A stretch of 64,000 nt of DNA from M3007 sp046160345 (GTDB taxonomy: Bacteria; Bacteroidota; Bacteroidia; Chitinophagales; Saprospiraceae): positions 1-64,000 of the forward strand of contig JBJXGO010000127.1 of NCBI GenBank assembly GCA_046160345.1, in the 5' to 3' direction. The notes under the pieces are model-generated. The model was not told the origin of the DNA, did no database searches, and saw nothing but the letters and a program-made list of their open reading frames with translations. This document shows positions 34,157 to 43,508 of the stretch, in pieces. The position numbers were made by a program, and so were the translations under genes. The number at the start of each line of letters is the position of its first letter. Positions within the stretch are counted from its first letter, which is position 1.

Positions 34157-36322
34157 TTATTCCAAAAACAAAACACATGTTTGTCCGCTGGCTCTTGTCC
34201 CCGGGGCAAGGCTTTGCCTTCGCACTTTACCAACCCCTTCTACACGCACCCTGCAGCCTCGGTTTTCGAGCAGGTAAATCGCGTCTTTCAAGCCCATGCC
34301 AACTACAGATGGTATATTTTTATCGCCCACTGCCCGGTTTTGCATCTGGATCCCAAGGCTATCCCTGGCAATGAGTACGCCCCAGTCTGTCACATCAGAA
34401 GCAGGATCGAAATCAAGCCCCAGCCATTTAAGGCTTCCCTGGATGTCCGTTTTTGAGCCCGCATCGTAACTCGGCAACTGGCTGTATTTCAAGGGTATGG
34501 GTTTGTCAGCATTTATCGGCTTGTGCAATTCAGCCTTCATTGCAAAGCACTTGTCAGCAATTTGCCTGAAGACCGGGGCAGCCACTTCTGCACCATGGTA
34601 ACCACCGCGTTCCGGTTCGCTAATGACCACAATACAGGAATAAACAGGGTTTTCTATTGGGAAAAAACCGCAGAAGCTAGCCTGATGCCGGATGCCTTTG
34701 GACGCCCTGAATTTGTGGTAGTTCAACTGCGCGGTTCCGGTTTTACCAGCAATTCCATAGTTGTCGGTTAAGATGTTATGTGCAGTACCTGACCTGACTA
34801 CCTCAACCAGCAATTCTTTGGCTTTTCTTATGGTGTTTTGCGAGGCAATACTTCGCTTTACCGTATAAGGCCGGAATTCTTTGATCACCTCTCCGTAATG
34901 CTCGGTACGCTGAACGAGATATGGTTTCATCATACGCCCATCGTTTGCGACGGCATTGTAAAAACTGAGCATTTGCAATGGAGTAAGCAGCATCTCATAA
35001 CCAATACTCATCCAGGGCAAGGTCGTTCCACTCCATTCGCTTTTGGGGTCGGCCGGATTTTTCAAAATCGGATTTTCTTCACCGCCAATCTCAATCCCTG
35101 TTACCATATCAAGATTGAAATCCCGAAGGTGCTTCACGAAAGCCCCCGGGTTGCTCTTGAAATACTTCATGGTAAGGGTGGCAGTGCCTACATTGGACGA
35201 TTGTGCGAAGATTTGCCGAACGGTCATAGAATCTTGTCCATGAGGTAATGCATCAATAAGCTCTTCGTCATAAATCTTTACTTTCCCTTCGAAAACAGGT
35301 ATTTTTTCATCAAAATTGTTCAGTTTCCCTTCCTCTAGCATCGCCATAAAAGAAGCAAGTTTGAATATGGAACCAGGCTCCACCCGTTCGCCTACCGCGT
35401 AATTATAGGTTTCCCAGTATCCTGTTTTCCCGCCAATGTCTGTGCGGCCAATATTTGCCATCGCCCTGATTTTACCGGTCTTTACTTCCATCACAATTGC
35501 GCAACCGTGGTCGGCATTGTGGGTTTCGCAGGCATTGAGCAGGGCCGTTTCTGCAGCATCCTGAATATTGATGTCCAAAGTAGTCACCACATCATCTCCG
35601 GAAGCGGGCTCTATTTCAGCAAGGTCGTTGATCGGTATATAGATGTCGCCGGGCACACGCAGCATAAGTTGCTTGGGCAAATCATCCCTTTTCCCGTCCA
35701 GAATGGTATTAAAACTGCCCTCGATTCCAACCGGCAATGCCCCTTCCCGCTGCGCATAACCGATGGTTCTTTGGGCCAAAATCTTGAATGGCCTTTCGCG
35801 CCTGCTTACCTGCTCGGCGATAAAACCTCCCGCATGCCGACCTTCCCGAAAAATGGGGAAATTCTTGATCAGCTGCATTTTGGAATAAGGCAAATTCTTG
35901 GCAATTGGCACATAACGAATACCCCTTGTCATTGGGTCGGCATTTCGGAGGGTGTCAAGCCATTGCCGATAGGCGCCCTGAGTGTAAGACTGGTCAATAT
36001 AAGTAGAGAGCAACCAGGCTAGGCTGTCCACAGCTTGATCGTTAAAGATCTCATCTGTCAGGCCCATTGCTTTTGCATCAAAATGTATGTCAAAGAACGG
36101 AAGTGAGGTTGCGAGCAGCGAGCCATCATCAGCCAAAATATTGCCTCGCTGACTGGGCACATCCACAAGTTTCACATATAAACTGTCGGCTTTGGCCTCC
36201 CATTTGTGGGCGTCAGTAACCGTTAGTTGGAACAAGCGCGTCAAAATCAGGACAGCCACCACCAATACCACGGCTGCAACCGAGTACACGCGGTATAGGA
36301 CTTCGTTTTTGACGTTTGACAT
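34157..36322 (-). CDS. ftsI: Penicillin-binding protein transpeptidase (FtsI) with PASTA domain
   Basis: A 721-residue class B PBP that cross-links septal peptidoglycan. One N-terminal TM helix precedes the dimerisation region. The transpeptidase motifs are S-x-x-K in GSIFKLASF, S-x-N in SSNVGTATL and KTG in GKTGTAQ. A C-terminal PASTA-like domain starts at IPSVVGMGLKDAIYLL. It lies upstream of murE by 9 bp, as usual in Bacteroidota. Confidence 0.95.
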   Translation of the reverse strand: MSNVKNEVLYRVYSVAAVVLVVAVLILTRLFQLTVTDAHKWEAKADSLYVKLVDVPSQRGNILADDGSLLATSLPFFDIHFDAKAMGLTDEIFNDQAVDSLAWLLSTYIDQSYTQGAYRQWLDTLRNADPMTRGIRYVPIAKNLPYSKMQLIKNFPIFREGRHAGGFIAEQVSRRERPFKILAQRTIGYAQREGALPVGIEGSFNTILDGKRDDLPKQLMLRVPGDIYIPINDLAEIEPASGDDVVTTLDINIQDAAETALLNACETHNADHGCAIVMEVKTGKIRAMANIGRTDIGGKTGYWETYNYAVGERVEPGSIFKLASFMAMLEEGKLNNFDEKIPVFEGKVKIYDEELIDALPHGQDSMTVRQIFAQSSNVGTATLTMKYFKSNPGAFVKHLRDFNLDMVTGIEIGGEENPILKNPADPKSEWSGTTLPWMSIGYEMLLTPLQMLSFYNAVANDGRMMKPYLVQRTEHYGEVIKEFRPYTVKRSIASQNTIRKAKELLVEVVRSGTAHNILTDNYGIAGKTGTAQLNYHKFRASKGIRHQASFCGFFPIENPVYSCIVVISEPERGGYHGAEVAAPVFRQIADKCFAMKAELHKPINADKPIPLKYSQLPSYDAGSKTDIQGSLKWLGLDFDPASDVTDWGVLIARDSLGIQMQNRAVGDKNIPSVVGMGLKDAIYLLENRGCRVRVEGVGKVRRQSLAPGTRASGQTCVLFLE

Positions 36323-36422
36323 TGTTCTGTTTTTTCAACACTGAAAAATCCGTGGCTACCGAATACCAGCGATAATATTTTTTAAGGTTGCGACGGAGTC
36401 AGTGAAATCAGTTTTGGAAGTG

Positions 36423-36731
36423 TTATTTAACTTGAATCACTTTAGGTCCTTTGTTTCCCAAATCCAGCCCTACGGGCTCCAAACTTTCATCGATTTGGCT
36501 TTGCATGCTTTTGTACATCGTCTCGCTTTTTATAGAGGTATATTCCCATTTCAACTCTTTGATCTCTTTTTGAAGCGATTGAATACGCCGTACACCTTTT
36601 TCAGAAAAGTGTGCGTTGGCTATATACAAAATGCCCAAACCGCCCAAAAAAAGCAGGTATTTAAAATTGTCGAACACCAGATCAGTGGTGTGGCGACTTA
36701 CGTTTAATGCGTTGAGTAATTTGTTAGCCAT
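36423..36731 (-). CDS. ftsL: FtsL-like division protein
   Basis: A 102-residue protein with one TM segment (YLLFLGGLGILYIANAHF) and a following coiled-coil-like stretch (RIQSLQKEIKELKWEYTSIKSE). Size, topology and position between rsmH and ftsI identify it as the FtsL/FtsL-like component that bridges the divisome. Sequence conservation is low, as usual for this protein. Confidence 0.75.
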   Translation of the reverse strand: MANKLLNALNVSRHTTDLVFDNFKYLLFLGGLGILYIANAHFSEKGVRRIQSLQKEIKELKWEYTSIKSETMYKSMQSQIDESLEPVGLDLGNKGPKVIQVK

Positions 36732-36744
36732 TTAATTAATGTGG

Positions 36745-37668
36745 TCAATTGGTTCGCTTTGCGGCAACTCTAAGTTTGGCGCTTCTGGATCTGGTATTTT
36801 GTTTGGTTTCCTTTTGGCTGGCCTCGATGGGTTTTTTGGTTATCAAATCCCAGGGTTTTGTAATGTTTCCGTAGAAATCTTTGTCTGGCTCCCCTTCCAG
36901 ATTGCCGGCCTTCATAAAATTTTTCACCATCCTGTCTTCCAGGGAGTGAAATGTGATGACCGCCAATCGTCCTCCCGGGGCGAGCATTTCAAGTGCTTCT
37001 TTCATAAAATCTGCCAAGGCCCCCAATTCATCGTTTGTTTCCATGCGCAATGCTTGAAACACCTGGGATAAATAGCGCATTCGTTCTCCCATCACGTTTT
37101 TACTGCATACTTCCACCAGATCGCCCGTAGTTCTGAACTGTTTTTTTTCACGCTCCTGAACTACCGCATAGGCCAGGGTTTTAGAATTGCGCACTTCACC
37201 AAGCTCACTAAAAATCCTCACTAACTCTTCTGCGCTTCTTGTATTCAGCAGGTCTGCTGCGGTTTCTCCCTCAATCCGGCTCATGCGCATATCGAGAGCC
37301 GCTTCAAACCGATACGAAAATCCGCGCTCGGCCGTGTCAATCTGATGACTGCTCACTCCAAGATCTGCCAGGATGCCATTAACCGAGCCTGGGCGAAGCC
37401 CTTCTGCCCTCAATTGTCGTTTCAAGTGCCTGAAATTCGAGGGGACGAATGTGAAGCCCGGATGAGTCAAGAATTCCTGCTGTTCTGTGTTCCGTTTTGC
37501 GTCTTCGTCTTGATCAAAGGCAAACAGGCGACCTTTTCCGCCCATTTTTTCAAGTATCAACCTGGAGTGCCCTCCGCCGCCGAATGTCGCGTCCACATAA
37601 ATTCCACCAAGCGTAATGCCCAGTAAATCAATGCTTTCGTGAAGAAGAACGGACTCGTGATACCGCAT
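36745..37668 (-). CDS. rsmH: 16S rRNA (cytosine-1402-N4)-methyltransferase RsmH
   Basis: A 307-residue SAM-dependent methyltransferase. It starts MRYHESVLLHESIDLL, with YVDATFGGGGHSRLIL, LADLGVSSHQIDTAERGFSY and AALDMRMS following. C-terminal VITFHSLEDRMVKNF is family-specific. It is second in the dcw cluster, after mraZ. Confidence 0.97.
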   Translation of the reverse strand: MRYHESVLLHESIDLLGITLGGIYVDATFGGGGHSRLILEKMGGKGRLFAFDQDEDAKRNTEQQEFLTHPGFTFVPSNFRHLKRQLRAEGLRPGSVNGILADLGVSSHQIDTAERGFSYRFEAALDMRMSRIEGETAADLLNTRSAEELVRIFSELGEVRNSKTLAYAVVQEREKKQFRTTGDLVEVCSKNVMGERMRYLSQVFQALRMETNDELGALADFMKEALEMLAPGGRLAVITFHSLEDRMVKNFMKAGNLEGEPDKDFYGNITKPWDLITKKPIEASQKETKQNTRSRSAKLRVAAKRTN

Positions 37669-37681
37669 TTTTATGTATTAT

Positions 37682-37768
37682 GTATGATGTATGATGTATG
37701 AACTACTTCTGAGCTGGTGCTATCGATTATAGCATTCGGACCATAACCTCATACATCATACATCATAC
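37682..37768. repeat. Inverted repeat of TATGATG-type units between mraZ and rsmH
   Basis: About 20-bp arms made of GTATGATGTATGATGTATGA and its complement, flanking a 47-bp spacer. The right arm runs into the last codons of mraZ. Confidence 0.75.
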
Positions 37769-38242
37769 CTCCTCCTGACTCCCGCCCATCACGTCGTTTG
37801 CCAAATCGGCAAATTCATTCGGATCAAAAGCGGCTGTGGAAGCGTATTGCTCTGGCGACCAGATTTCGATCTTGCCATCCATCGCAAGCAGTACGGCTTC
37901 TTTGGTGATGCCCGCATAATCCATCAAAGGCTTCTGCAACAGGATTCTGTCCGCGCTGTCGGTGGTAAGTGGATACGCCCCGTAATGAAATGAGCGTACA
38001 AAAGCGCGGTTCCGGTCATTGAAACTATTGAGACGGCTCAACTTGGCAGCGATGCCGTCCCAGACCGGTTTGGGGTAAAGTGTGAGACACTTCTCAAACC
38101 CCCGGTTTACTACAAATTCATAGGCCGCACTGTCGCCATTGGATCCTGCCGCAAGGGAAGGTAACTGGCGGAGCAGCGCGGTTGGTAAGCGCAAACGGCC
38201 CTTGTCGTCAAGAGCCACCGGATATTCACCGATGAGTTGCAT
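37763..38242 (-). CDS. mraZ: MraZ, regulator of the dcw cluster
   Basis: A 159-residue protein of the MraZ/AbrB-like fold. It starts MQLIGEYPVALDDKGRLRLP; a second copy of the fold includes the DSADRILLQKPLMDYAGI region. MraZ is first in dcw clusters and represses them by binding tandem TGGG-type sites. Two candidate sites lie upstream at the promoter. Confidence 0.93.
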   Translation of the reverse strand: MQLIGEYPVALDDKGRLRLPTALLRQLPSLAAGSNGDSAAYEFVVNRGFEKCLTLYPKPVWDGIAAKLSRLNSFNDRNRAFVRSFHYGAYPLTTDSADRILLQKPLMDYAGITKEAVLLAMDGKIEIWSPEQYASTAAFDPNEFADLANDVMGGSQEEV

Positions 38243-38314
38243 TGTAGTGTGGGACTGAAATCCTGCTAAGTATGAGTCGGGACAAATGTGGGATCGGTCA
38301 CCAATTCACAGGGA

Positions 38315-38345
38315 CAAAAGTAATTGCAACTTCCATATTTTCCCA
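38315..38345 (-). promoter_or_regulatory. mraZ promoter region with two candidate MraZ half-sites
   Basis: On the minus strand TACTTTTG (38322-38315) forms the -7 box. Upstream TGGGA (38345-38341) and TGGAA (38335-38331) are spaced 10 bp, like the tandem TGGGN sites known for MraZ, and overlap where the -33 region would lie. A third site is not apparent. Confidence 0.45.
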
Positions 38346-38716
38346 TAAAACGACACAAAGAATAATTTTTTTTGTAAATTTTTTTATTATATATTTTTAA
38401 AATACTGATTATCAATTATTTAAACAAAATGATTAAAAAATATAAAATTGATTAAAATTTGCCCAAATCAGTAAAAAGCCAAAGAATAAAAAAATCCTTT
38501 CGTAAAATGGGTTGTTTTAGTGTTTAAAATTAAAAAAATATTTTGAAAACAGTAGTGGTTAAGTAGTGTTTTTCTAAAATTAGTAAATCTGTGGGAAAAA
38601 GTGGAGAAGTACACAATTCGGTGGTAAAAAGTGGGGCATTCTCCCGGCTGGCCCCTGTAATTTGACAAAAGACCTCCTGTTTTAAAGGCCTTTATCTTTT
38701 TTTCAGCCTTGCTGTG

Positions 38717-38724
38717 TATGTTTG
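38717..38724 (+). promoter_or_regulatory. Bacteroidota -7 box (TATGTTTG) before the OmpA/TSP3 gene
   Basis: Matches TAnnTTTG; 21 bp before the ATG at 38746. Confidence 0.55.
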
Positions 38725-38745
38725 CATTTCCGAAACTGATTATGT

Positions 38746-40374
38746 ATGCGATTCACGCTCTTAATACTTACAAGCTTAGTTTTTCCTCTGTCAGCTGCGG
38801 CGCAAGCCAACAATGCCTGGGAATTCGGGGCAGGGATCGGCCTTTCCGCTTACGATGGCGAACTTCAGAATCTGGGTAAAAATGCCAGAACGCTGGCGAT
38901 AAACCCTTCTTTTTCAGCCCATCTTAGGCGTCATATCAACAACAACTTTGCTGCCAGGATCGGCTTGCTTTATGCCGGGCTTTCCGGGAGCGATCGGAAT
39001 TTCAAAGAACCCCTTTGGCGCCAAACCCGCAATTTTTCTTTTTCAGGGTCGATCATCGAGCTGGCTATTCGAACTGAATTCTTTCCTTTCGGATTTTACA
39101 AAGGAGGAAAATCAACCAATAATATCTCCCCTCGCAGAGGCACGCCTTTCGTTTCTGTCGGCATTGGAGGGGGCTATTTTCGACCCAAAAACGACTGGAA
39201 TGAGGCAAATGGTAATGGCGGTACGTCTTCCACATTGGTCCAATTTGACAAAACAAATGCAAAAAATGCTTCTGTAATCATCCCGATAGGCATTGGAGCG
39301 CGATTTCGGTTGGGCAACAAGCTAAGCTTAGGTATTGAGGGCGCTTTGCATCTTACCCCCAGCGATTACCTGGATGGCGTCAGTGTAGCTGGCAACCCCG
39401 ACAGAAACGACCGATTTGTTTCAACTCAGGTAACTGCAAGCTATGCATTCGGAAAAACTTCAAAACCCGTACGCCAACGCAACCCAAAACCAAAGATCGA
39501 GGAACCTGTAATCCTTGACCCAGACCGAGATAGGGATGGGGTGGCCGATGACAAAGACCAATGCCCCGATTTAGCAGGTTTGCCAAATTTAGATGGATGC
39601 CCGGACACTGACAGCGATGGTATTGCTGATAAAGACGACCATTGCCCTGAAAAAAAAGGCCCGAGCTCCCTGAACGGCTGTCCGGACCGTGACGAAGACG
39701 GCATTGCAGACAAGGACGACAATTGCCCGGACGAAAAAGGTGTGCCGGCTTACCGGGGCTGCCCAGCCGTTGACCGGGACAGGGATGGCGTGGCCGACGC
39801 AGAAGATCTCTGCCCGGATATGTCGGGCCAATTGAAATGGAAAGGGTGCCCTGATTCTGATAATGATGGTATTCCTGATAACAAGGATGGGTGTCCGGGC
39901 ATAGCAGGCCCGGCATTGTTGCGCGGCTGCCCTGACACCGATGGAGACGGGATCCCTGACAAAGAGGATGAATGTCCGACCCTGGCAGGAAGTACAGCGA
40001 AAAAAGGCTGCCCAGATGCATTGCCTGCTACCCTGGGAGTACCTTATAAAGCCATTTATTTTAGCTCAACCCTCGATGCCTGGCAGGTAACCTCCCTGCT
40101 GACACTCGAAGAGGTTATTGCGATCATGAGCGCCGACCCGACCATTTACGCCCGAATTGAAGGGCATACGGACAATACAGGCAAGGAGCCCGCCAACGAC
40201 CTGCTTGCAGAAAAACGCGCCCAAAAGTGCCGAAACCATCTGGTGTCAAAAGGAATTGCTGCCGAGCGACTCCATTATATTGGCCTTGGCTCTAAAAAAC
40301 CCGTGGTGCCAAACGACTCTCGGGAGAACAGACAATTGAACCGGCGGGTTGAGATTCACTTTTATAAAATGTGA
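38746..40374 (+). CDS. OmpA family protein with beta-barrel domain and thrombospondin type 3 repeats
   Basis: A 542-residue protein. After a signal peptide (ending SAAAQ), residues about 22-230 form an outer-membrane barrel. Six Asp-rich thrombospondin type 3 repeats (DRDGVADDKDQCPD, DSDGIADKDDHCPE and so on, residues about 263-425) probably bind calcium and form a rigid spacer. The C-terminal OmpA domain (IEGHTDNTGKEPANDLLAEKR) binds peptidoglycan. It tethers the outer membrane to the wall. Confidence 0.9.
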   Translation: MRFTLLILTSLVFPLSAAAQANNAWEFGAGIGLSAYDGELQNLGKNARTLAINPSFSAHLRRHINNNFAARIGLLYAGLSGSDRNFKEPLWRQTRNFSFSGSIIELAIRTEFFPFGFYKGGKSTNNISPRRGTPFVSVGIGGGYFRPKNDWNEANGNGGTSSTLVQFDKTNAKNASVIIPIGIGARFRLGNKLSLGIEGALHLTPSDYLDGVSVAGNPDRNDRFVSTQVTASYAFGKTSKPVRQRNPKPKIEEPVILDPDRDRDGVADDKDQCPDLAGLPNLDGCPDTDSDGIADKDDHCPEKKGPSSLNGCPDRDEDGIADKDDNCPDEKGVPAYRGCPAVDRDRDGVADAEDLCPDMSGQLKWKGCPDSDNDGIPDNKDGCPGIAGPALLRGCPDTDGDGIPDKEDECPTLAGSTAKKGCPDALPATLGVPYKAIYFSSTLDAWQVTSLLTLEEVIAIMSADPTIYARIEGHTDNTGKEPANDLLAEKRAQKCRNHLVSKGIAAERLHYIGLGSKKPVVPNDSRENRQLNRRVEIHFYKM

Positions 40375-40407
40375 TCATTGTGACCACATTGACCATATAA
40401 ATGCAAG

Positions 40408-41316
40408 ATGGATTTTGGCAAACTCCCTTCTGTTGATCAGGTAGATTTTCGACTGCCACCGGAGCCAGTACAAAACGCCGGGGTATTGGCAACTTTCCAA
40501 AAGCCCACACATCCCACGATTTATGTTGGCCCAACCGGGTACAACATGAAGCCCTGGGTAGGAAAATGGTATCCCCCGGGAGCACGGGAACAGGATTTTT
40601 TGCGGCATTATGGGGCTCAGTTCAATACCATTGAATTTAATACCACACACTATCGAATCCCTGACGAAGCCATGGTAGGTCGTTGGCGCGATGCAGTGCC
40701 CGACGACTTTCGTTTTTGCCCCAAAATTCCACAAAGCATCAGTCATGCCCGCGACCTGGGACTTTCTGGTTCAGAAATGGCTGTATTTTGCAAGGCGATA
40801 AATGGCCTCGAAACGAAATTGGGATGCTGTTTTATTCAATTGCCCCCTCATTTCATTCCGCGCGAACTAAATTTGCTGGCGCGTTTTCTCGAATACTTTT
40901 CCACAAAAATCCCCCTTGCTGTTGAGGTTCGCCACCCTTCATTTTTTCAAAAAACACCAGAGGGAGATTCATCTTTTCATTTATTACAAAAGTACCAGAC
41001 CGCAGCGGTCATCACGGATGTGGCGGGTAGGCGAGATGTTTGCCACATGCGGCTGACAAGCGCCCGAACCCTTATCCGGTTTGTTGGAAATGGCTTGCAT
41101 CCAAGTGATTACACGCGTATAGAAGAATGGGCCGCCCAATTGAAAATATGGCTTGAAAATGGCCTGCAAGAGGTCTATTTTTTTGCGCACGAACCGGATA
41201 ACCTGTTGGCTCCTGAATTGACGGCCTTTTGTGTCGAAACCTTTAAAAAAGTCTTGCCTGGGGTGATACTCCGTGGGCCAAAGCAAGTGGATGGGCAGCA
41301 GGGAGTACTTTTTTAG
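40408..41316 (+). CDS. DUF72 domain-containing protein
   Basis: A 302-residue TIM-barrel-like protein of the DUF72 (YecE) family. Typical features are WVGKWYPPGAREQDFLRHYGAQFNTIEFNTTHYR, FCPKIPQSISH, VEVRHPSFF and a C-terminal VYFFAHEPDNLLAPEL. Its molecular role is not established for the family. It follows the OmpA gene by 33 bp. Confidence 0.9.
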   Translation: MDFGKLPSVDQVDFRLPPEPVQNAGVLATFQKPTHPTIYVGPTGYNMKPWVGKWYPPGAREQDFLRHYGAQFNTIEFNTTHYRIPDEAMVGRWRDAVPDDFRFCPKIPQSISHARDLGLSGSEMAVFCKAINGLETKLGCCFIQLPPHFIPRELNLLARFLEYFSTKIPLAVEVRHPSFFQKTPEGDSSFHLLQKYQTAAVITDVAGRRDVCHMRLTSARTLIRFVGNGLHPSDYTRIEEWAAQLKIWLENGLQEVYFFAHEPDNLLAPELTAFCVETFKKVLPGVILRGPKQVDGQQGVLF

Positions 41317-41389
41317 GTCTTTATTTTCAAAACTTTGCCCCGAAAACTGAATGAACAGTTTTTAGACAACTTTACCTGTTCCTAACCAG

Positions 41390-42817
41390 TTAATACTTCA
41401 CCCAAGACTTGGCGCATAAACCAATTTGTGGGGCCTTTAACCAATAAATTCCTTGAGGAAGCGATTGTATGTTAAAATTTGCAGAATTTATTCCAGTGGT
41501 GGCAAGATGAATTGATTCCATAGCTATTTGTTGGCTAGCATTAAAGATTTGAAACTGCACTTCCATCGGCACTTCAGACCAATATTGAAGATTTATGGTA
41601 GTATTTGCTGGATTTGGGAAAATGGAAAAGGAAGGTAAAGTGGAACCCGATCTGTTTCCAGCACGATTATTACCCATTGGGAGCCAATTGCCTGCTGAGC
41701 GATAAAAAAGCGTATTCATCCCATTGGTAAAACATCCCCCAGTAATTACATATCTTCCTTGGTGTTTTAGTAGTACCGTGGAAATACTCAAAGCAGGTGT
41801 AGGAATATTGCTAACTTCCAATAATTCGCCGTTGATGCCGATTCTCGTTACATTGATCCCACCTTCAGCATCCTCGCCAGTTAGCATCAGATTGTTCTGA
41901 TTAGACAAATGAAGTATCGAATTGCAGGTTCCTCCCCCTAATTTAGTAGCGGGGTTTGCAGGAAAAGCTCTTGTCCAAATAATATCACCATTTTCTTTCC
42001 AAAGGCTGGCATAAGGTGCCTGCTCAAAATTAAATACCTGGTCATTTAATGCGGTACCTGTGATTGCAAACGTTCCATTGCCCGTTGGCACAATATCCTC
42101 CAAACCAACATTAATATCTCCATCAGGGGCGCCAAATACCGGCAGTTCAATGCCTTTCATCCAGGCAAGGTTCCCTTCAGATGTCCTGATTTTCAACACC
42201 TTATTCCCGGAAATAACAAAGCAATTTCCACCACTTTCATTGACATAAATTCCTGATGGCACTTCTGCATTGTAAGATTTCTTCCAGACAATATCGCCAT
42301 TTGCTGTAAGTCGAACCAGGGACAAATCAGTGCCAATAACTCCAGCGGCAATGAATCCCCCCGATGGCAGGGAAGCAAGGCTTGTAAAATTTAAGCCCGA
42401 CAAATTAGGGCCGCTTAAAGTTTTGGACCAAAGTTCATTCCCGTTTGCATCAACGCGCACCAGATACCCAAGTTTGCTGGTAACGGTGGCTTGGGCCTGC
42501 CAGCCTGCTACAAGCCATCCATTATTTCCAACTGCCACCACTCCACTTGAAATGCATTCTGTCTTATTGGGCAATCCATAAATATGTCGGCCCATTTCAT
42601 TTCCATCTTTGTCTAGCCGAAGTAAAAAAATATCGCCGTTGGAAGCAGTAGAGCCACCTCTGTAGCCAAATACAGCATAGCCATCACCATTGGGCAAAAC
42701 CTTTGTTCCCCGATCGTAAAGTGTTGGGGATATCTCGAAAACTTTGGTCACATCTGATTGGCTCGATGCCTTTAATGTGGCCAGCAAAATCAAAAAAGAT
42801 AGCGTAAATTTCATCAT
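41390..42817 (-). CDS. Secreted beta-propeller-like protein with T9SS sorting domain
   Basis: A 475-residue protein with a signal peptide (MMKFTLSFLILLATLKASSQ). The body repeats a motif of about 45 residues with DGNEMGRHIYG, GNELWSKTL, NGDIVWKKSY and GDIIWTRAF elements, as in WD/PQQ-type propellers. The last 80 residues form a T9SS type A sorting domain (FSIFPNPANTTINLQYW to LPQGIYWLKAP). Function unknown. Confidence 0.8.
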   Translation of the reverse strand: MMKFTLSFLILLATLKASSQSDVTKVFEISPTLYDRGTKVLPNGDGYAVFGYRGGSTASNGDIFLLRLDKDGNEMGRHIYGLPNKTECISSGVVAVGNNGWLVAGWQAQATVTSKLGYLVRVDANGNELWSKTLSGPNLSGLNFTSLASLPSGGFIAAGVIGTDLSLVRLTANGDIVWKKSYNAEVPSGIYVNESGGNCFVISGNKVLKIRTSEGNLAWMKGIELPVFGAPDGDINVGLEDIVPTGNGTFAITGTALNDQVFNFEQAPYASLWKENGDIIWTRAFPANPATKLGGGTCNSILHLSNQNNLMLTGEDAEGGINVTRIGINGELLEVSNIPTPALSISTVLLKHQGRYVITGGCFTNGMNTLFYRSAGNWLPMGNNRAGNRSGSTLPSFSIFPNPANTTINLQYWSEVPMEVQFQIFNASQQIAMESIHLATTGINSANFNIQSLPQGIYWLKAPQIGLCAKSWVKY

Positions 42818-42868
42818 AAGATAAAAGATAAGATTAATAATTCATTGTCCAAATGTGGTACTAGACGA

Positions 42869-42876
42869 CAAAACTA
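42869..42876 (-). promoter_or_regulatory. Bacteroidota -7 box (TAGTTTTG) of the propeller gene
   Basis: On the minus strand matches TAnnTTTG, 52 bp before the ATG at 42817. Confidence 0.5.
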
Positions 42877-43049
42877 TGTTGCTCAATCTATATTGCCGTA
42901 ACCATTATCAGGGTTGGTCGGACAAATTGCACAAAAATAACGTGAGTCTCCCCTTCCTAAATTCTCTAGATTGAAACAGGTCCGTTGACGCGCCTTTAAA
43001 CCTCCGAAAATGGCAGGAGAGCCCGAAAAATTCGGATGGCTCATGTTTA

Positions 43050-43140
43050 TATTGGCTTAAGTTCTTGGCTCTTTACCCATATTCTTAACAGGCTTTCCCA
43101 TCCCTGCCTCGCGCCAGATCGTCTTTTTAGACTTCTTTGC
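43050..43140 (-). pseudogene. Remnant of the 3' end of an S8 protease gene
   Basis: On the minus strand it encodes KKSKKTIWREAGMGKPVKNMGKEPRT-like residues followed by a stop and GCC-rich flank, almost the same as the end of the protease at 44702-46408 (…IWREAGMGKPVKNMGKEPR). Similarity continues past the stop codon (ggcttaag). The rest of the gene is absent. Confidence 0.75.
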
Positions 43141-43315
43141 CCTGCCGTCCGCATCTTGAGCCGGTGGTATCAGGGAAGCAAGTTTTGATGTTAGCGGTGT
43201 TTGGGAGATTTGGTTTTTTTGAGCGAGGAGATGGAAGATTGGGGAATAGAACAAAGAAGAGGTCCGATAATTTCCTCATAACTGAGGTTGGGCAGATTTT
43301 GCCTGGGGCCTTTCA

Positions 43316-43375
43316 CGCAGATGTTACACAGATTACTCCGCAGATGTTACGCAGAATTTATCTTCGTAACATCTG
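43316..43375. repeat. Short repeats of GCAGATGTTAC
   Basis: Two direct copies (43316-43332 and 43339-43355) and one inverted copy (43365-43375) in the gap upstream of the phosphoesterase gene. Confidence 0.6.
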
Positions 43376-43465
43376 TTCATAAAGTAATAGCAAGAGAGGC
43401 CCGTAAAAATACCTGATTTATGGGTAAAGTACCCTTACATGCCGGAAACTATAAGTATTTGAATT

Positions 43466-43473
43466 TATCTTTG
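43466..43473 (+). promoter_or_regulatory. Bacteroidota -7 box (TATCTTTG) before the phosphoesterase gene
   Basis: Matches TAnnTTTG; 35 bp before ATG 43509. Confidence 0.5.
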
Positions 43474-43508
43474 GGTCATTCTTTTAAACGTTTTTTAAAC
43501 ACTTTATC

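Larger units (their letters stand above)
38243..38745. other. Divergent intergenic region, about 500 bp
   Basis: Holds the mraZ promoter on the minus strand (38315-38345) and the promoter of the OmpA/TSP3 gene on the plus strand (38717-38724). Between them (38350-38600) it is extremely AT-rich without frames of coding character. Confidence 0.6.
42818..43508. other. Intergenic region, about 690 bp, with protease-gene fragment and short repeats
   Basis: Holds the promoter of the leftward propeller gene, the S8 protease 3'-end remnant (43050-43140) and the GCAGATGTTAC repeats (43316-43375). Nothing else recognised. Confidence 0.5.

Noticed and set aside
39520..40020. Tandem repeats in the OmpA gene as a DNA repeat element
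   Set aside because: They encode thrombospondin type 3 repeats and vary at DNA level, so the constraint is on protein.
43057..43254. 65-codon minus-strand frame as a small gene
   Set aside because: Only its last ~26 codons are meaningful and they copy the S8 protease tail; the rest is unrelated sequence.
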